This document shows, piece after piece, positions 22,580-33,653 of a stretch of DNA of 64,000 nt; position 1 is the first letter of the stretch; the number at the start of each line of letters is the position of its first letter. Origin of the DNA: Pochonia chlamydosporia 170 (Eukaryota > Ascomycota > Sordariomycetes > Hypocreales > Clavicipitaceae); NCBI RefSeq assembly GCF_001653235.2, contig NC_035794.1:1240001-1304000 (forward strand). Reading direction: 5' to 3'. The notes under the pieces are model-generated. The model was given only the letters and a program-made list of their open reading frames with translations. It was not told where the DNA came from and made no database searches. The translations under genes and the position numbers were made by a program.

Positions 22580-25500
22580 ATGTCTAGCCATCAGACTGGC
22601 CGTGGTCGTGGTAGATATACAGATCGAGGTGGAGGCGGAGGACGTGGACGCGGACGCGGATGGGAAGCATCTCTCCAAGTACACGACACTAGCAGGGCAC
22701 CAAGGGGCAGGGGCCGTGGCCGTGGTGGGTCATGGGAACTCCAAATCTACAGGTAGCGTATTTTCTAGTCTTCCTAGAACTCTTAGCTCATTGACAAGTA
22801 TATCTGACTATATACGGCTTCCAGCCAAGGTGACCAGACGGCCCAGGTAGATACCAACGTGGCGCAGAAAGAAACAAACTACGAGACCGCTGCCAAAACT
22901 GTGAACAAGAAAAAGTTAGCTGCTCTGGGCGCTAGATATCCACCACGTCCAGGGTTTGGTACCCAAGGCAGGGCCGTTGTCTTATGGACAAACCATCTAC
23001 ATCTGGCATTCGATGGAAATCTACAGCTCTTCCGTTACAGTATTAGAATACTTCCAGAACAAGGTGACCGACCTCCGGTGGGCAAGAAAGCCAAGCGAGT
23101 TATCCAACTATTACTAGAAGAACACTTCCCCCAATACGGCCAAAGCATTGCCACGGATTTCAAAGCAATCCTTATCAGCAAACAAAATATTGAAGTTGCA
23201 GAGGAATACAACGTATTATACAGATCTGAGGATGAGGAGGAACCGGCACCGAACGCGAAGCGTTACCGTGTTCAACTCGACTCCACGGGTTCGGTCACAG
23301 TTTCTGAACTCACGGACTATCTCACATCTTCCAACTTTGGCGCACTGCTGTCGTCGAAAGAAGAAACGCTTCAGGCTCTGAACATTGTTCTAGGTCATCA
23401 CAGTAAAGACGTTCCGCATATTGCTTCTGTCGGGGCGAATCGCCACTTTGACTTGACTTCCCCGGATAAGCAGAACCTGGGGGCTGGGTTGCTAGCCATC
23501 CGTGGGTTCTTCGTCAGTGTGCGTGCAGCGACGGCTCGTCTACTAGTTAATGTTCAGGTTAAGCATGGGGCATTCTACGTTGATTACCCGCTTGATAGGT
23601 TGATGACGGAATATATGGCTGTGAATGGGCCAAATACTGCTAGATTGGCGAATTTTGTGAAAAGGGTTTCAGTCAACGTCACTCATATTGTGAGGAGGAA
23701 TAGGGCTGGGGAACCTATCAAGCGGATCAAGGTGATACGAGACTTTGCGCGGGTTGACGATGGTAGGAACCAGGAGCATCCGCCTATTGTGCCGCACTTC
23801 GGAGCTGGTCCTCGGGACGTGAAGTTCTTCGTGACGGACACAGCGGGATCGACAGCAGGTCCGAGTAGGACTGTACCTGGTGCCGGTCCTTCGACAACTG
23901 GGAAGTCGAAGAAGAAGAAGGCGGCGAAAGGGCCAACTGGCCCGGCAGTCCCAACTGCTTCGCAGGGTCGATATGTTAGTGTGTACGACCACTTTAAAAA
24001 CAGTAAGTCCAACTTCCTCGGCTTCCTTCGTTTCTATATCAACTGCAGAATTTCGACGGACTAGCTTAGCTAACTGAAAAGCGTATCACATAACGATCCG
24101 AGACCCTACGCTGCCTGTCATCAATGTGGGCAGCCGTGAAATGCCTTCATATCTACCTCCTGAAGTTTGCGTGGTCTTGCCGGGGCAGCCTGCAAACAAA
24201 CAGCTTACACCATCTCAACTTCAGCAAATGATCAAGTTTGCTGTACGCCGGCCCGCTCAAAATGCACAATCCATCACGGCGTCTGGAGTGCGAACATTGG
24301 GCGTGGATCCTATCAACTCTACTCTAGTATGTTTGACACCATTTTCGTCTTTGGATGTAGCTAACTTCCCAGGCTGCCTTTGGAATCCATGTATCGAGGA
24401 ACTTGCTTGCCGTACCCGGCCGGGTGTTGAACTGCCCAGCCGTCAAATACAAAGGCGATAAAACTGTTGCATCGAGATTGGGCAGCTGGAATATGCAGTT
24501 TGTTCAATTTGCGGTGCCGAAGCAGTTGTCCCGTTGGACATGGCTTTGGATATCCCTCCAAGGCATGCGCGATCCATGGCGAAACATCATGGAGTTGAAG
24601 TCATCGTTGGGTGCCTTTCGGAATGTGCTTCAGCGGTTAGGTCTAGTTACGGCTGAATGCCTTGACGGGATTCACATCACGGTAAATCAAGACAATGCCG
24701 ATTCAGAAATTGACACTGCAATCCAGCGGTTTGCCAAGGGTAAAAGCATACCGCCCCAGCTGCTCCTTGTTATCCTACCGTCGGATATTGCAGCAATCTA
24801 CAAACGTGTAAAAGCAGATTGCGATGTCAGAGGGGGTCTGTTAAACGTGTGCGTGGTGGCTAAGAAGTTTTTCAATGCCAACGAACAGTACTACGCCAAT
24901 GTTGCCATGAAGGTGAACCTGAAGCTCGGCGGGCAGAACCACTACGTGGACAAATCCAAGCTCGGGATCTTATCTGAAGGGAAAACCATGGTTGTGGGCA
25001 TCGACGTTACGCACCCGTCTCCTGGATCTTCGTCGCAAGCTCCCAGCGTGGCTAGTATTGCGGCCTCTATAGATGGGAATCTCGCCCAGTGGCCAGCAGA
25101 CTTGAGAATACAGACTGCTCGGCAGGAGATGGTAGCTGGGCTGGATGCCATGTTCCAGGGACGACTACGTCTTTGGAGGAAGCACAATGGCCGCTACCCT
25201 GACAACATTCTCGTGTGTAGGGACGGCGTGTCAGAGGGACAATACGACCAGGTTCTTGACCAGGAACTACCAGCAATGCGCAGCGCCTGCAAAGAGATAT
25301 ACCCAGCAGACGCTACGAAGCAAGGCCTTCCACATTTCACAATTGTAATCGTCGGGAAACGCCACAATACTCGTTTCTATCCGACAAGAACCGAAGATGC
25401 AGATCGGTCTGCAAACCCTCAAAACGGAACTGTCGTGGATCGCGGAGTAACAGAGGCTCAGAACTGGGACTTTTTTCTGCAGGCTCACGCTGCAATACAG

Positions 25501-25845
25501 GGCACTGCTCGTCCTGCGCACTATTACACCATTCTAGATGAGATATTTGCTGCGCGGCCGGTCAAACTGCCGTTGAGGAACTCGGCGGACGTTTTGGAGG
25601 ATTTGATGCATAATATGTGTTATCTCTTTGGACGGGCGACCAAGGCTGTTAGCATTTGTCCACCGGCTTATTATGCGGATCTTGTTTGTGATAGGGCGAG
25701 GTGCTATTTGAGTGATTTGTTTAGTCCTACGGCTTCGACGAGTCCTGGTGCGAGTGTTGCGGGTGATACTGCTGTTGGTGATGGTGCTGATAGGAGGTTG
25801 GTTGAGATTCATGGGAATGTGAGGGATAGTATGTTTTATATCTAG
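22580..25845 (+). CDS. Argonaute (QDE-2/Ago-like), RNA silencing effector
   Basis: Four exons: 22580-22752, 22825-24002, 24082-24326, 24373-25845; 3069 nt, 1022 residues. The first exon encodes an RGG-rich tail (GRGRGRYTDRGGGG...), typical of fungal and animal Argonautes and missed if translation is started at 22859. Order: RG-rich tail 1-57, N domain from ~95, linker, PAZ around 300-480, MID and PIWI from ~600 to the end. The PIWI catalytic tetrad is complete: D743 (GIDVTHP), E784 (RQEMVAG), D816 (CRDGVSEGQ) and D968 (PPAYYAD), a DEDD set, so slicer activity is expected. A Lys/Ala-rich, disordered insertion (~410-440) interrupts the PAZ region. It should bind small RNAs in quelling or related silencing and viral/transposon defence. 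Which fungal paralogue it is (QDE-2 or Sms2 type) was not resolved. Confidence 0.93.
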
Positions 25846-26689
25846 GTTGGGTTGATAACAGGTTTTGTTATTCTAGATTGAACTGGTTTGGGGTGTGTAA
25901 GTGGTTTGTCTTGGTTTGGGGTCTGCTTTTCTTTTCAGGATTTTTTATTCCCCGTGTTTTACTTATATCCAAGATTGTCTATCACAATAACCGCAAATTT
26001 GATGCTTCTGGAGCTTAATTTTGTTTGTAGACTTCATAACTATGGCGGAAGTTGATGTACAAACGTGAATCTCGAAATGTTTAGGATGCACCTATTTCTC
26101 GGGATACCGGTATATCCCCGAATAGTACCTTTTGTAAACGAGTTTGGTTTACTTAAGCCGCGTGCTCTTTTTTGCCAAATCTTAAAGACATTGGCAAGTA
26201 CCTTGATCAGCTTGTCTGTATTCGCTTAGCTCTACGGTGTGGATAGACGGTTTATTGACTAGTAATCATTGAGGATTGAGAATCTAGAACTTAGGACCAT
26301 TTTCTAGCTGCTATTATTTTGTAAGTCTTTACTTGGGTAGCCGAAACTCTACCAGATGCAACATGCATTTGCCGTCCTGCAAGCCGCCGCCTCCTTGCCA
26401 TCGTGATCTGCGGACTACCCCCTACAGTGTGATAAAGCGGCGCAGCTCTGGCGCTGTATTTTACAGCATCGTTCAAGTTCAATATAGAATGGCAACCAAT
26501 GCTTGACCAGAATCGGTGTGTCATCCATCGTCACTCAGCTGACGCCATGAGGCTTGCAAAAAGCAATCCCATCGCGAAGTACACAGTTGTGCTACAACAT
26601 GATAAGCAGAACCATTAAAGTCGCGCCGCCTTCACCCTCCATCTACCAAACTAAGCGAAGTATTCATTATCTAATATGCGTACACAACC
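25846..26689. other. Intergenic between Argonaute and PNP-ULD gene
   Basis: T/G-rich 3' flank of the Argonaute gene followed by the promoter of the next gene on the same strand. No ORF of note. Confidence 0.5.
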
Positions 26690-28332
26690 TTGGCCATGAA
26701 GCGACGCTGCCTCCGGCCATCTGACTACACCGTAGGGTGGATATGTGCCCTCCCAATCGAACTCGCGGCTGGGCAAGAAATGCTGGACGAGGAAGATGAT
26801 GACCCTCTTGAATATGATGCAGAGTCTGACCTGTACACATTTGGTCGCATCGGCGAACACAATGTCATCTTGGCATGCCTACCAGCCGGACAGACAGGGA
26901 CGAATTCTGCCGCTGCGGTTGCCACACGAATAGCATCAACCTTCACGTCTCTCCGCTTTAGCCTCATGGTAGGAATCGGCGGAGGAGTTCCCAGTGTGAT
27001 ATCAGACGTACGGCTGGGGGACGTGGTGATCAGTCAACCTTTCATGCAACATGGGGGAGTTGTGCAATACGACTTTGGCAAGATTGGAACCAACGGTCAC
27101 AGCATGCGGACCGGAGCACTCAACGCACCTCCCGCGATCCTTTTGAAGGCAGTTTCGAAGTTACGAGCGCTTCACTACCGGGGACGTAGCAACCTTGCTG
27201 CCTATCTATCTACTTTCGACCGTTTAGAAGCCTTCAGCCGTGATGCGGCCGGCGCGGATATATTATACGAGGCAGCATATAACCACGTGGGAGGACCAAC
27301 ATGCCAGCAATGTAGTCAAGAGAAGGAAGTCAAACGCCTTCAGCGAATGCAAGGCCCAGTTATTCATTGTGGTACCATAGCTTCGGGCAACCGAGTTATA
27401 CAAGATGGTATTACTCGGGACAGGATTAGCGAAGAGCTAGGCGGCGTGCTGTGCTACGAAATGGAATCGGCAGGTTTAATGAATGCCTTTCCCTGCCTTG
27501 TGATTCGAGGAATATGCGATTACGCCGACTCACACAAGCACAAGAAATGGCAGCCATATGCTGCGGCTACAGCAGCCGCTTGCGCTAAAGAGATCCTGTC
27601 ACTTGTACCGGCTAAAGCTTCTACGACAAACACTGGACCATCATCTGAAGAATACGCGAGGCAATTGTGTCAGATTAAGTTCCCGTCGGAAGAAGTTGTC
27701 AAATTGCAACAGGGGATTAAGACACTGCAGGAACAGAGCAAATCCCTGCATCAACAATATGATACATCTATGACAGTTGGACAACAACATCTTCAGGCGC
27801 AGTATGCCCTCCTGCAACAGCTACGTTCCAATCTAGTGGATCTTAAACATCAGGCACTTGAACGTGAATTACCTCCTGAGATCAAGTCGAATGCCTATGT
27901 GACGGTCTTTGACGCCGAAAATCGACCCTTGCGCTTCGTTTTTGACACGATGAGTTCTCAAAAGGTGGGAGAGACTTTTAAACAAACATTTTGGAAGAAT
28001 TCTAACGAATCATAGATAATGAGTGCTATGAAGCGTCAACTAAAAGATGTCGAGTTGGATAATATGCGGCGAGGAGAGTGGTACATCCGTGACCGCAGGG
28101 AGAGAGCCTCTGAATCCACGGAACTTTCATCATCACTCCTGAGGGTACGCCTTATCTGCTGTAGAAAGCTTACGAGTCCATATGCTAACTTCAGCAGGCT
28201 TGTCAATGCCTAAACATTTCTGTTAAGTTTCGCCTACCAAATAAATCGTCAACACTATGTCCAGTGTGCCATTTAGAGAACCCTGGTGATTCTGATCAAC
28301 AGGTGACATGGTTCGTATTGCCATCTACATGA
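26690..28332 (+). CDS. PNP/UDP phosphorylase-like domain, coiled coil and ubiquitin-like (ULD) protein
   Basis: Proposed exons: 26690-27964, 28016-28144, 28195-28332; 513 residues. Start is ATG 26690 or 26696. Residues ~12-305 are a nucleoside-phosphorylase-like domain of the class found at the N-terminus of fungal NLR/STAND proteins: VGWICALPIELAAG, LMVGIGGGVP, RLGDVVISQP and YEMESAGLMNAFPCLVIRGI followed by CDYADSHKHKKWQPYAA. A Gln-rich coiled coil (~330-395) follows. The C-terminal part (VFDAENRPLRFVF..., RRGEWYIRD, ISVKF, CPVC) resembles fungal ubiquitin-like ULD domains. Unspliced, the frame hits a TAG at 28013-28015; that TAG sits at the end of a 51-nt intron (27965-28015: GTGGGA donor, TTCTAAC branch, CATAG acceptor). 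No NACHT/NB-ARC or repeat domain is present. The splicing is inferred. Confidence 0.72.
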
Positions 28333-28871
28333 CTATCGGGACAGTTAGCTGAGACAGAGTAGCCAAGGTTGCGGACTCCAATATTGCCGCATCGAAGACC
28401 TTGAGGAAATGCCTGTCGTGAAACAAAATTCTCAGGCTCAATTGAGCATAGAGGATGCTCAACATGGACATCAGAAGGGTCCGTTGTTGACAAACGACAG
28501 TTCACAAGATCTACACACGGGCGGCAACAATACGAGTCGCAACAGTAACTTAAAGCTTGTGAATACCTAGTATTGGATCCGGCTGTTTCCATTGTGACGG
28601 GTTCTCCAGGGATAAAATACCCCAAGACTGCCTAACTCGCCTGTATTGGCTGTGTTATCGGGCAGTTGACCAAATCTCAGTCCCGGTGAGGAGAATTTGG
28701 GATGTGAAAATATTTTCGAACTCTAACCAAACACGGGGCTGGAGAGTATCGAAGTTGACGATTTACTCAGGTTCATTTGGTCCGGTCTAATGCTACCTAT
28801 CATGCATCCCACAACAAGACGTCCTTGCTCGACCGCCTCAACATGTTCGCCGTCTATATCTCTGATTGATG
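28333..28871. other. Convergent intergenic region
   Basis: Between the stop of the PNP-ULD gene (+) and the stop of the Zn2Cys6 regulator (-). No gene seen; presumably the two 3' UTRs. Confidence 0.5.
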
Positions 28872-31240
28872 CTACTCGCCAAAGTCACAATGACCCAGCC
28901 TCTCCTGAGTATTGTCCAATATATGTGCCGACCATGCCATAGAGTCCACAATTTCCGCTGGCCAGCAATAGTTCGCCGCTGGCATGTCCGTAAACGACAA
29001 CGACTGACTAGATTCTGCGGACTCTAACGAGGTTGGAAAGCTACTCAGATCAATCATCTGTTCAGCAAGACCAAGCGTGCATTCGGCCCCTTCAGCTCGT
29101 GTTGGGGAGCCTTTCAGGCCTATATTGCCCGAATCTAGTCAGACTTAGCATGTATGTTCAGCAAACGGCAACAAAGGACGAGTACATACTCCACCTAAGG
29201 CTATACTCCTTCAGAGCGTTCATCATATCTCGTGCTACTCGTGCCCCGGATGACTGGCTACTCAGGGCGTCAAAGACTTTGAGGCACGTTTCTGCATCGT
29301 CATATAAGCCGGCAATGTCATACTCAGCGGAGGGTTCGTGGCCGATAATCACGAAAATACTAGAGACGAGTAATATCGAGCTTGCGCAAACTAAGCACGA
29401 GATCATCTGCCACCATGGAAAGCTGCTGACGAGAGCTTCCTTGCTGGAAATGCTGTGAAGTAATCGCGCAGTTTCGCGCGCTTCTGAAATGCAAGTTCTT
29501 TCATAGGCGTTTATTCGCCAATCGAATTGAATGGACGTGTCTGCATTGTTCTCATTCATAAGAAGTGGGTGACACAAGTATGGTCGGTATATCAATGCTC
29601 GAAGGTGGTGGTACTTGATGGCTAGCATGTTTCGCTACACATGGTTATTAGTTGGGCTACAACATGAGAAATACAGTGCTTATTACCTGTCTCTTGAAGA
29701 TGTCCGATTGCTCAAAGGCATGACCTAAGTCGAAGCGAAGAAATCGTGGTAGTTCTGCCTTCCATTCCAGCAGCTGCCGGTCAAGATTATTTGTATTCGA
29801 AAGCTTGTCTGCCGTAGACTGACTACGCTTCGGACAATATAAACTGCGGAGAACGCGGCCTACAATGCCAGAGAAGGCAATCACTGCTAGGAAGTAGTCG
29901 CCTGTGGACGGGATGTCGTGGTCCCCTTCCTCGATGCGATTCCCGTCCCAGTCAATCTCAGAGTCACTCACACGAGATGGCAACGGGACGTCGAAATCAT
30001 CATCGTGGATTGCAGGCGGTCGGCCTAGCTGCAAGGATAGAAGACGATCCAGTACGTAGAGTGAGTACCATATTCGGCGCCGTACTTCCAGCTCCGAATG
30101 GCACAAGTCCTGATTCTCAACGTGTAGGCCTATAGACTGTGCTGCTCGAATAGCTTGTCCAAGTATTGTCCAACAACTAAAAAAAGGTCAGGATTCTGCT
30201 ACCAACAGTCTGAAGTGGCCTAACCTTTCAGTTCTAGACGCAACCAAGAGATAAAAACACCGTGCAAGCAAAAGCGAGACGTGGGCTATTGATCGTTCCT
30301 CAATACTTGTTGGCGTTATCTTGAGTGCTTGCAAGAAGTATTTTTCATGCGGTGAATTCACGGCGTCTCCGTGGTCGAACAATGAGGTGTACAATGCTCC
30401 GATGGCACATATTGTATCTAAATAGTTAGCATGAAGAGGTGGAAAACGAGTAGCCTCTACTTACATGTAAGTGCGGTCTGGGTGTTGTTGCTCTCATTCT
30501 TCTGCTTGTCGCCGGTGTATATCCTTGAATACTCCTCCATAAATAGCGACTCAGGGATAAACGGATAGGCAACATGAATTGTGGAAAAGTAAGCATCAGT
30601 GTACGGTTTGGCGTCTTCGGGAGATGGCAAATAAACGCTTTGAATGGAGGTATCAGACATTGTGCTCTCGTCCTGGTCATATCTATCGAAGGCCTTATGC
30701 AACACGCCAGGGTCATCTTGGGCTTGCAGGAAAGATTTCACGAGATTAAAAAACCGCAGGTCGCTCACTTCACCCAAGAAGCTTGGAGAGAGTCGCGCGT
30801 CTTTGCCGTGCAGGTCTTCGTCACTACCAGTAATCCCACTTTGTCGTCCGGCTTTTGCGCCAACGATAGCAGAGACATGGTCTACTTGCAACTGTTCCTC
30901 TCCATATTTGGGGGGAACAACGTCTTCCAAAACCGTAGCAGGCGAGCCCCGAGATGTTTCTTGCTGATAAACAGTCTCAGATACTTCCTGTAGCCGCCTG
31001 GAAGGACTGTCCTCTATGCTGGTACTCATTCTTGTACGCTGACGAGGCTTTTGTGGACGATATACACAAGCATATCCGTAACCCCGACATCTGCTGCATT
31101 CAGGTTGCTGCCCGTCGCACTGCGTCAGGCCAGTCAGTGATAGATTGCGTGTTGGAGCTCCCGAGCCTTACCTTGGACTTGAGGGACCTGCAGCTTTGGC
31201 AAGCCTTGGTAACTCTCTTCCTCTTATACTCTGTATTCAT
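28872..31240 (-). CDS. Zn2Cys6 binuclear-cluster transcription factor
   Basis: Six exons: 31240-31172, 31119-30465, 30417-30225, 30176-29687, 29634-29190, 29134-28872; 2115 nt, 704 residues. Exon 1 begins MNTEYKRKRVTKACQSCRSL and exon 2 completes the zinc cluster: CQSCRSLKSKCDGQQPECSR followed by CRGYGYAC, spacing C-x2-C-x6-C-x6-C-x2-C-x6-C. The intron splits the cluster right after the third lysine-rich loop, a usual place in this family. The middle homology region (IGLHVENQDL; RRRIWYSLYVLDRLLSLQLG; RPPAIHDDDFDVPLP) fits the fungal-specific transcription factor domain. A nuclear regulator; target unknown. Nearest neighbours are the PNP-ULD gene (convergent) and the LtrA-like gene (divergent, 2.4 kb away). 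Confidence 0.9.
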
Positions 31241-33653
31241 GGTCGGCGACGGTATCGCTCTCTGAATATGTGACTGCGTTCGATGAACGCGATAAAGTGG
31301 AATTGAACTGGTGAATGCGTACAGTTCTACGGGGCCACAAACCCAACGTTTTTACTCGAAAAGAATAGAATACTCAACATCATAAACTCTTGTTACCCTC
31401 GGGATGGTTCTCCCTTTTGTTCCATTCCTGTAATAAGATCTCACTCATTCATTTCCAGACACGACAGCCCCATTGTCTTGTTCAGTTACAGGCTCACAAG
31501 CGCCAACTACTGTGCTCAAAAATTTCTTGACCGGCTATACCGATAGACGTATATTACACGCGACGGGAATATGGTACTGAGGCTTACACAGCCCGCTTAA
31601 TGGAATATCATGTGAACAAGCAACGCAAGTGATCTGGAGAAACCCGAGTTACGTGAGAAAGTCCGCTATAAATGACAAACCCAATGCCGTCGGGTACAAA
31701 ACATAGTGGCGTTAAACACTAATAGATCTGACAAATGGTAATTGTATTCTTTTTGATACTGTAACATGGACAGAAAGCCTACCACGACTCGAGGCTGACA
31801 GTGGAGGCATGGCGTCCATTTTGGGCTTTGGACACGGATTACAATGCTACCATTTGGCCTGCCACGAAAGTCTGTCCTTCGGATAATATCCTGCGGCTGG
31901 ATGCACTAGACGGGTTGTGCCTCTCATGATGTCATAAGGTAGGATAATTCAGGTTTCAAGATGCAACAACATGGGCGCATGCTGACATGCAGGAGCAGTT
32001 GCTCTCCCATAGAGACCTGCGGATATCTGAATATCCTATGATGTCAGAAGACCCAAGGAACATTATCTTCTCAGCGTTGACTAGACGAGTTGGGCTGGTA
32101 GGAAAAAGACAGGCTTTGGTTATGTAACTTCCGCGATGAAACGGCTCGCTTCTTGCGGATACATGAGTCGTAGTGGCAGCGGTGTCGTTGCCAGGACCTA
32201 AACTTCATCACGTTTATTGGTTAATGCCTATCGATACATCAACCCGAGGACGGAGGAGCCTGAAAAGAATTCCGAAGTCTCACTTAACTTATACTCCTGT
32301 TCTTACTCGACACTCAGCACTAGTTGTACTCGTTTAATTAGTTGCAGTAAGACAGGTTCGAGCAATATCACTCGATTATCTTTACATATCACTTAGCAAG
32401 CCCGCTGCTTTGTCGGTGGATTACTGTGTTGCAGGCTAATTGGCCTTGAACTACCTGAAAGAAACCCGTATAAAGCATGTCGCGAGCTCAGAGGAATATT
32501 AACATTGCTACCAGTCAGCCCTCTAGGAGTTGCGTTGCCACGTTCCAGTTTTCAGGCCAAAGCACCTTCATAGGCGCGTGATAGTAAATCCTTCACGAGT
32601 ATGCTGCGTATGCTTGGCTATAGCCGAGGAACGCATTTACACTAGCATGATATAGCACCAAAGGAATTTGATTGCGCGTTTAGATATGACTCTATACCAA
32701 GGGGCAAAACTTTCTTACAATTTGGCATTCGATGTGATTGTGTGCTTCAAAGTTCATCAGGGCCTACCAGTCTGCCTCAAACATTGCAAACGAGTAAAGC
32801 GCCACAAACCCACAACCATGGTCAGTTAAACGCCTCCAAATCCACCACAACCCAGCAAGAACCCTTGCTACAGAGAGTTTGATCCTTGGGATCTACAGCT
32901 ATTGGCCTGCCGATCAAGTTTGTTACATGAATAAGGTGTTCCTATGTTCTCGTTTGACTTTTTGCCGTTTCCGTGCCCCCTCCCACGGGGAAAGCAAGTG
33001 GTCGACAACCTTGATGCTCACTAGGTTCTCATTTTGAAACTGCCTCAGTCTTATGTGGTAAGCCCTAGTTCAGTGGTTGAAGCCCTGGTTGCCTCTTGCA
33101 TGGGTCACCAGCATTGTGGTTTCGCGTGAGACATGGCTTGCTAATGCTGCAGAACTTGCCTCCAAAAGGGTAACTCTGTTGGTAGCAGTTCCAACCCATT
33201 GACTTCAACTTGCATCAAGAGAGTTGCCTGCCCTTGCCCAAACATCTCCCACATGCATCAATGCCATACCATGCCCTACTTCACTGTTCCACTGTAGCAA
33301 CCCTCCCATGGCAACGCTAACGTCCCAGTACTACGGCGGTTGTCGCGTGCCGGAACAAAACGGGTTAGGTGAAGGGACTTCGCAATCAACCCCCTGTAGT
33401 CTTACACGAAGATATCCTGGTAGCTTCACCATACAGGCACTAAACATCAGCCTTACCAGCTTACCCCTGGGTGACTCTCACCCGTTTTCTTCAAATTGTG
33501 TGGAGACATGAACTGCTGGCTTGACGAACTCGGCAGTTCATTGTCCCCACGTCTCCATTGCTTAATAAACCCGTGATCACCCTTTGAAGAACTGCCTCTA
33601 GAGACTCGACTCCATTTGACGTACCTGCATGACCTGATGATTGTAAAGCCATA
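31241..33653. other. 2.4-kb gene-free divergent intergenic region
   Basis: Between the ATG of the Zn2Cys6 regulator (-) and the proposed ATG of the LtrA-like gene (+). ORFs on either strand are short (longest 95 codons at 33224-33511) with no domain. Unusually long for the window and nearly free of ORFs; no transposon ends, tRNA or repeat were recognised by eye. Confidence 0.45.

Noticed and set aside
28013..28015. In-frame TAG taken as evidence of a pseudogene
   Set aside because: It coincides with the acceptor of a well-formed 51-nt intron, and the frame continues afterwards with plausible ULD-like text and another consistent intron, so splicing explains it better.
33059..33105. tRNA-like A-box text (CTAGTTCAGTGG)
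   Set aside because: No matching B box, anticodon stem or acceptor pairing could be found.
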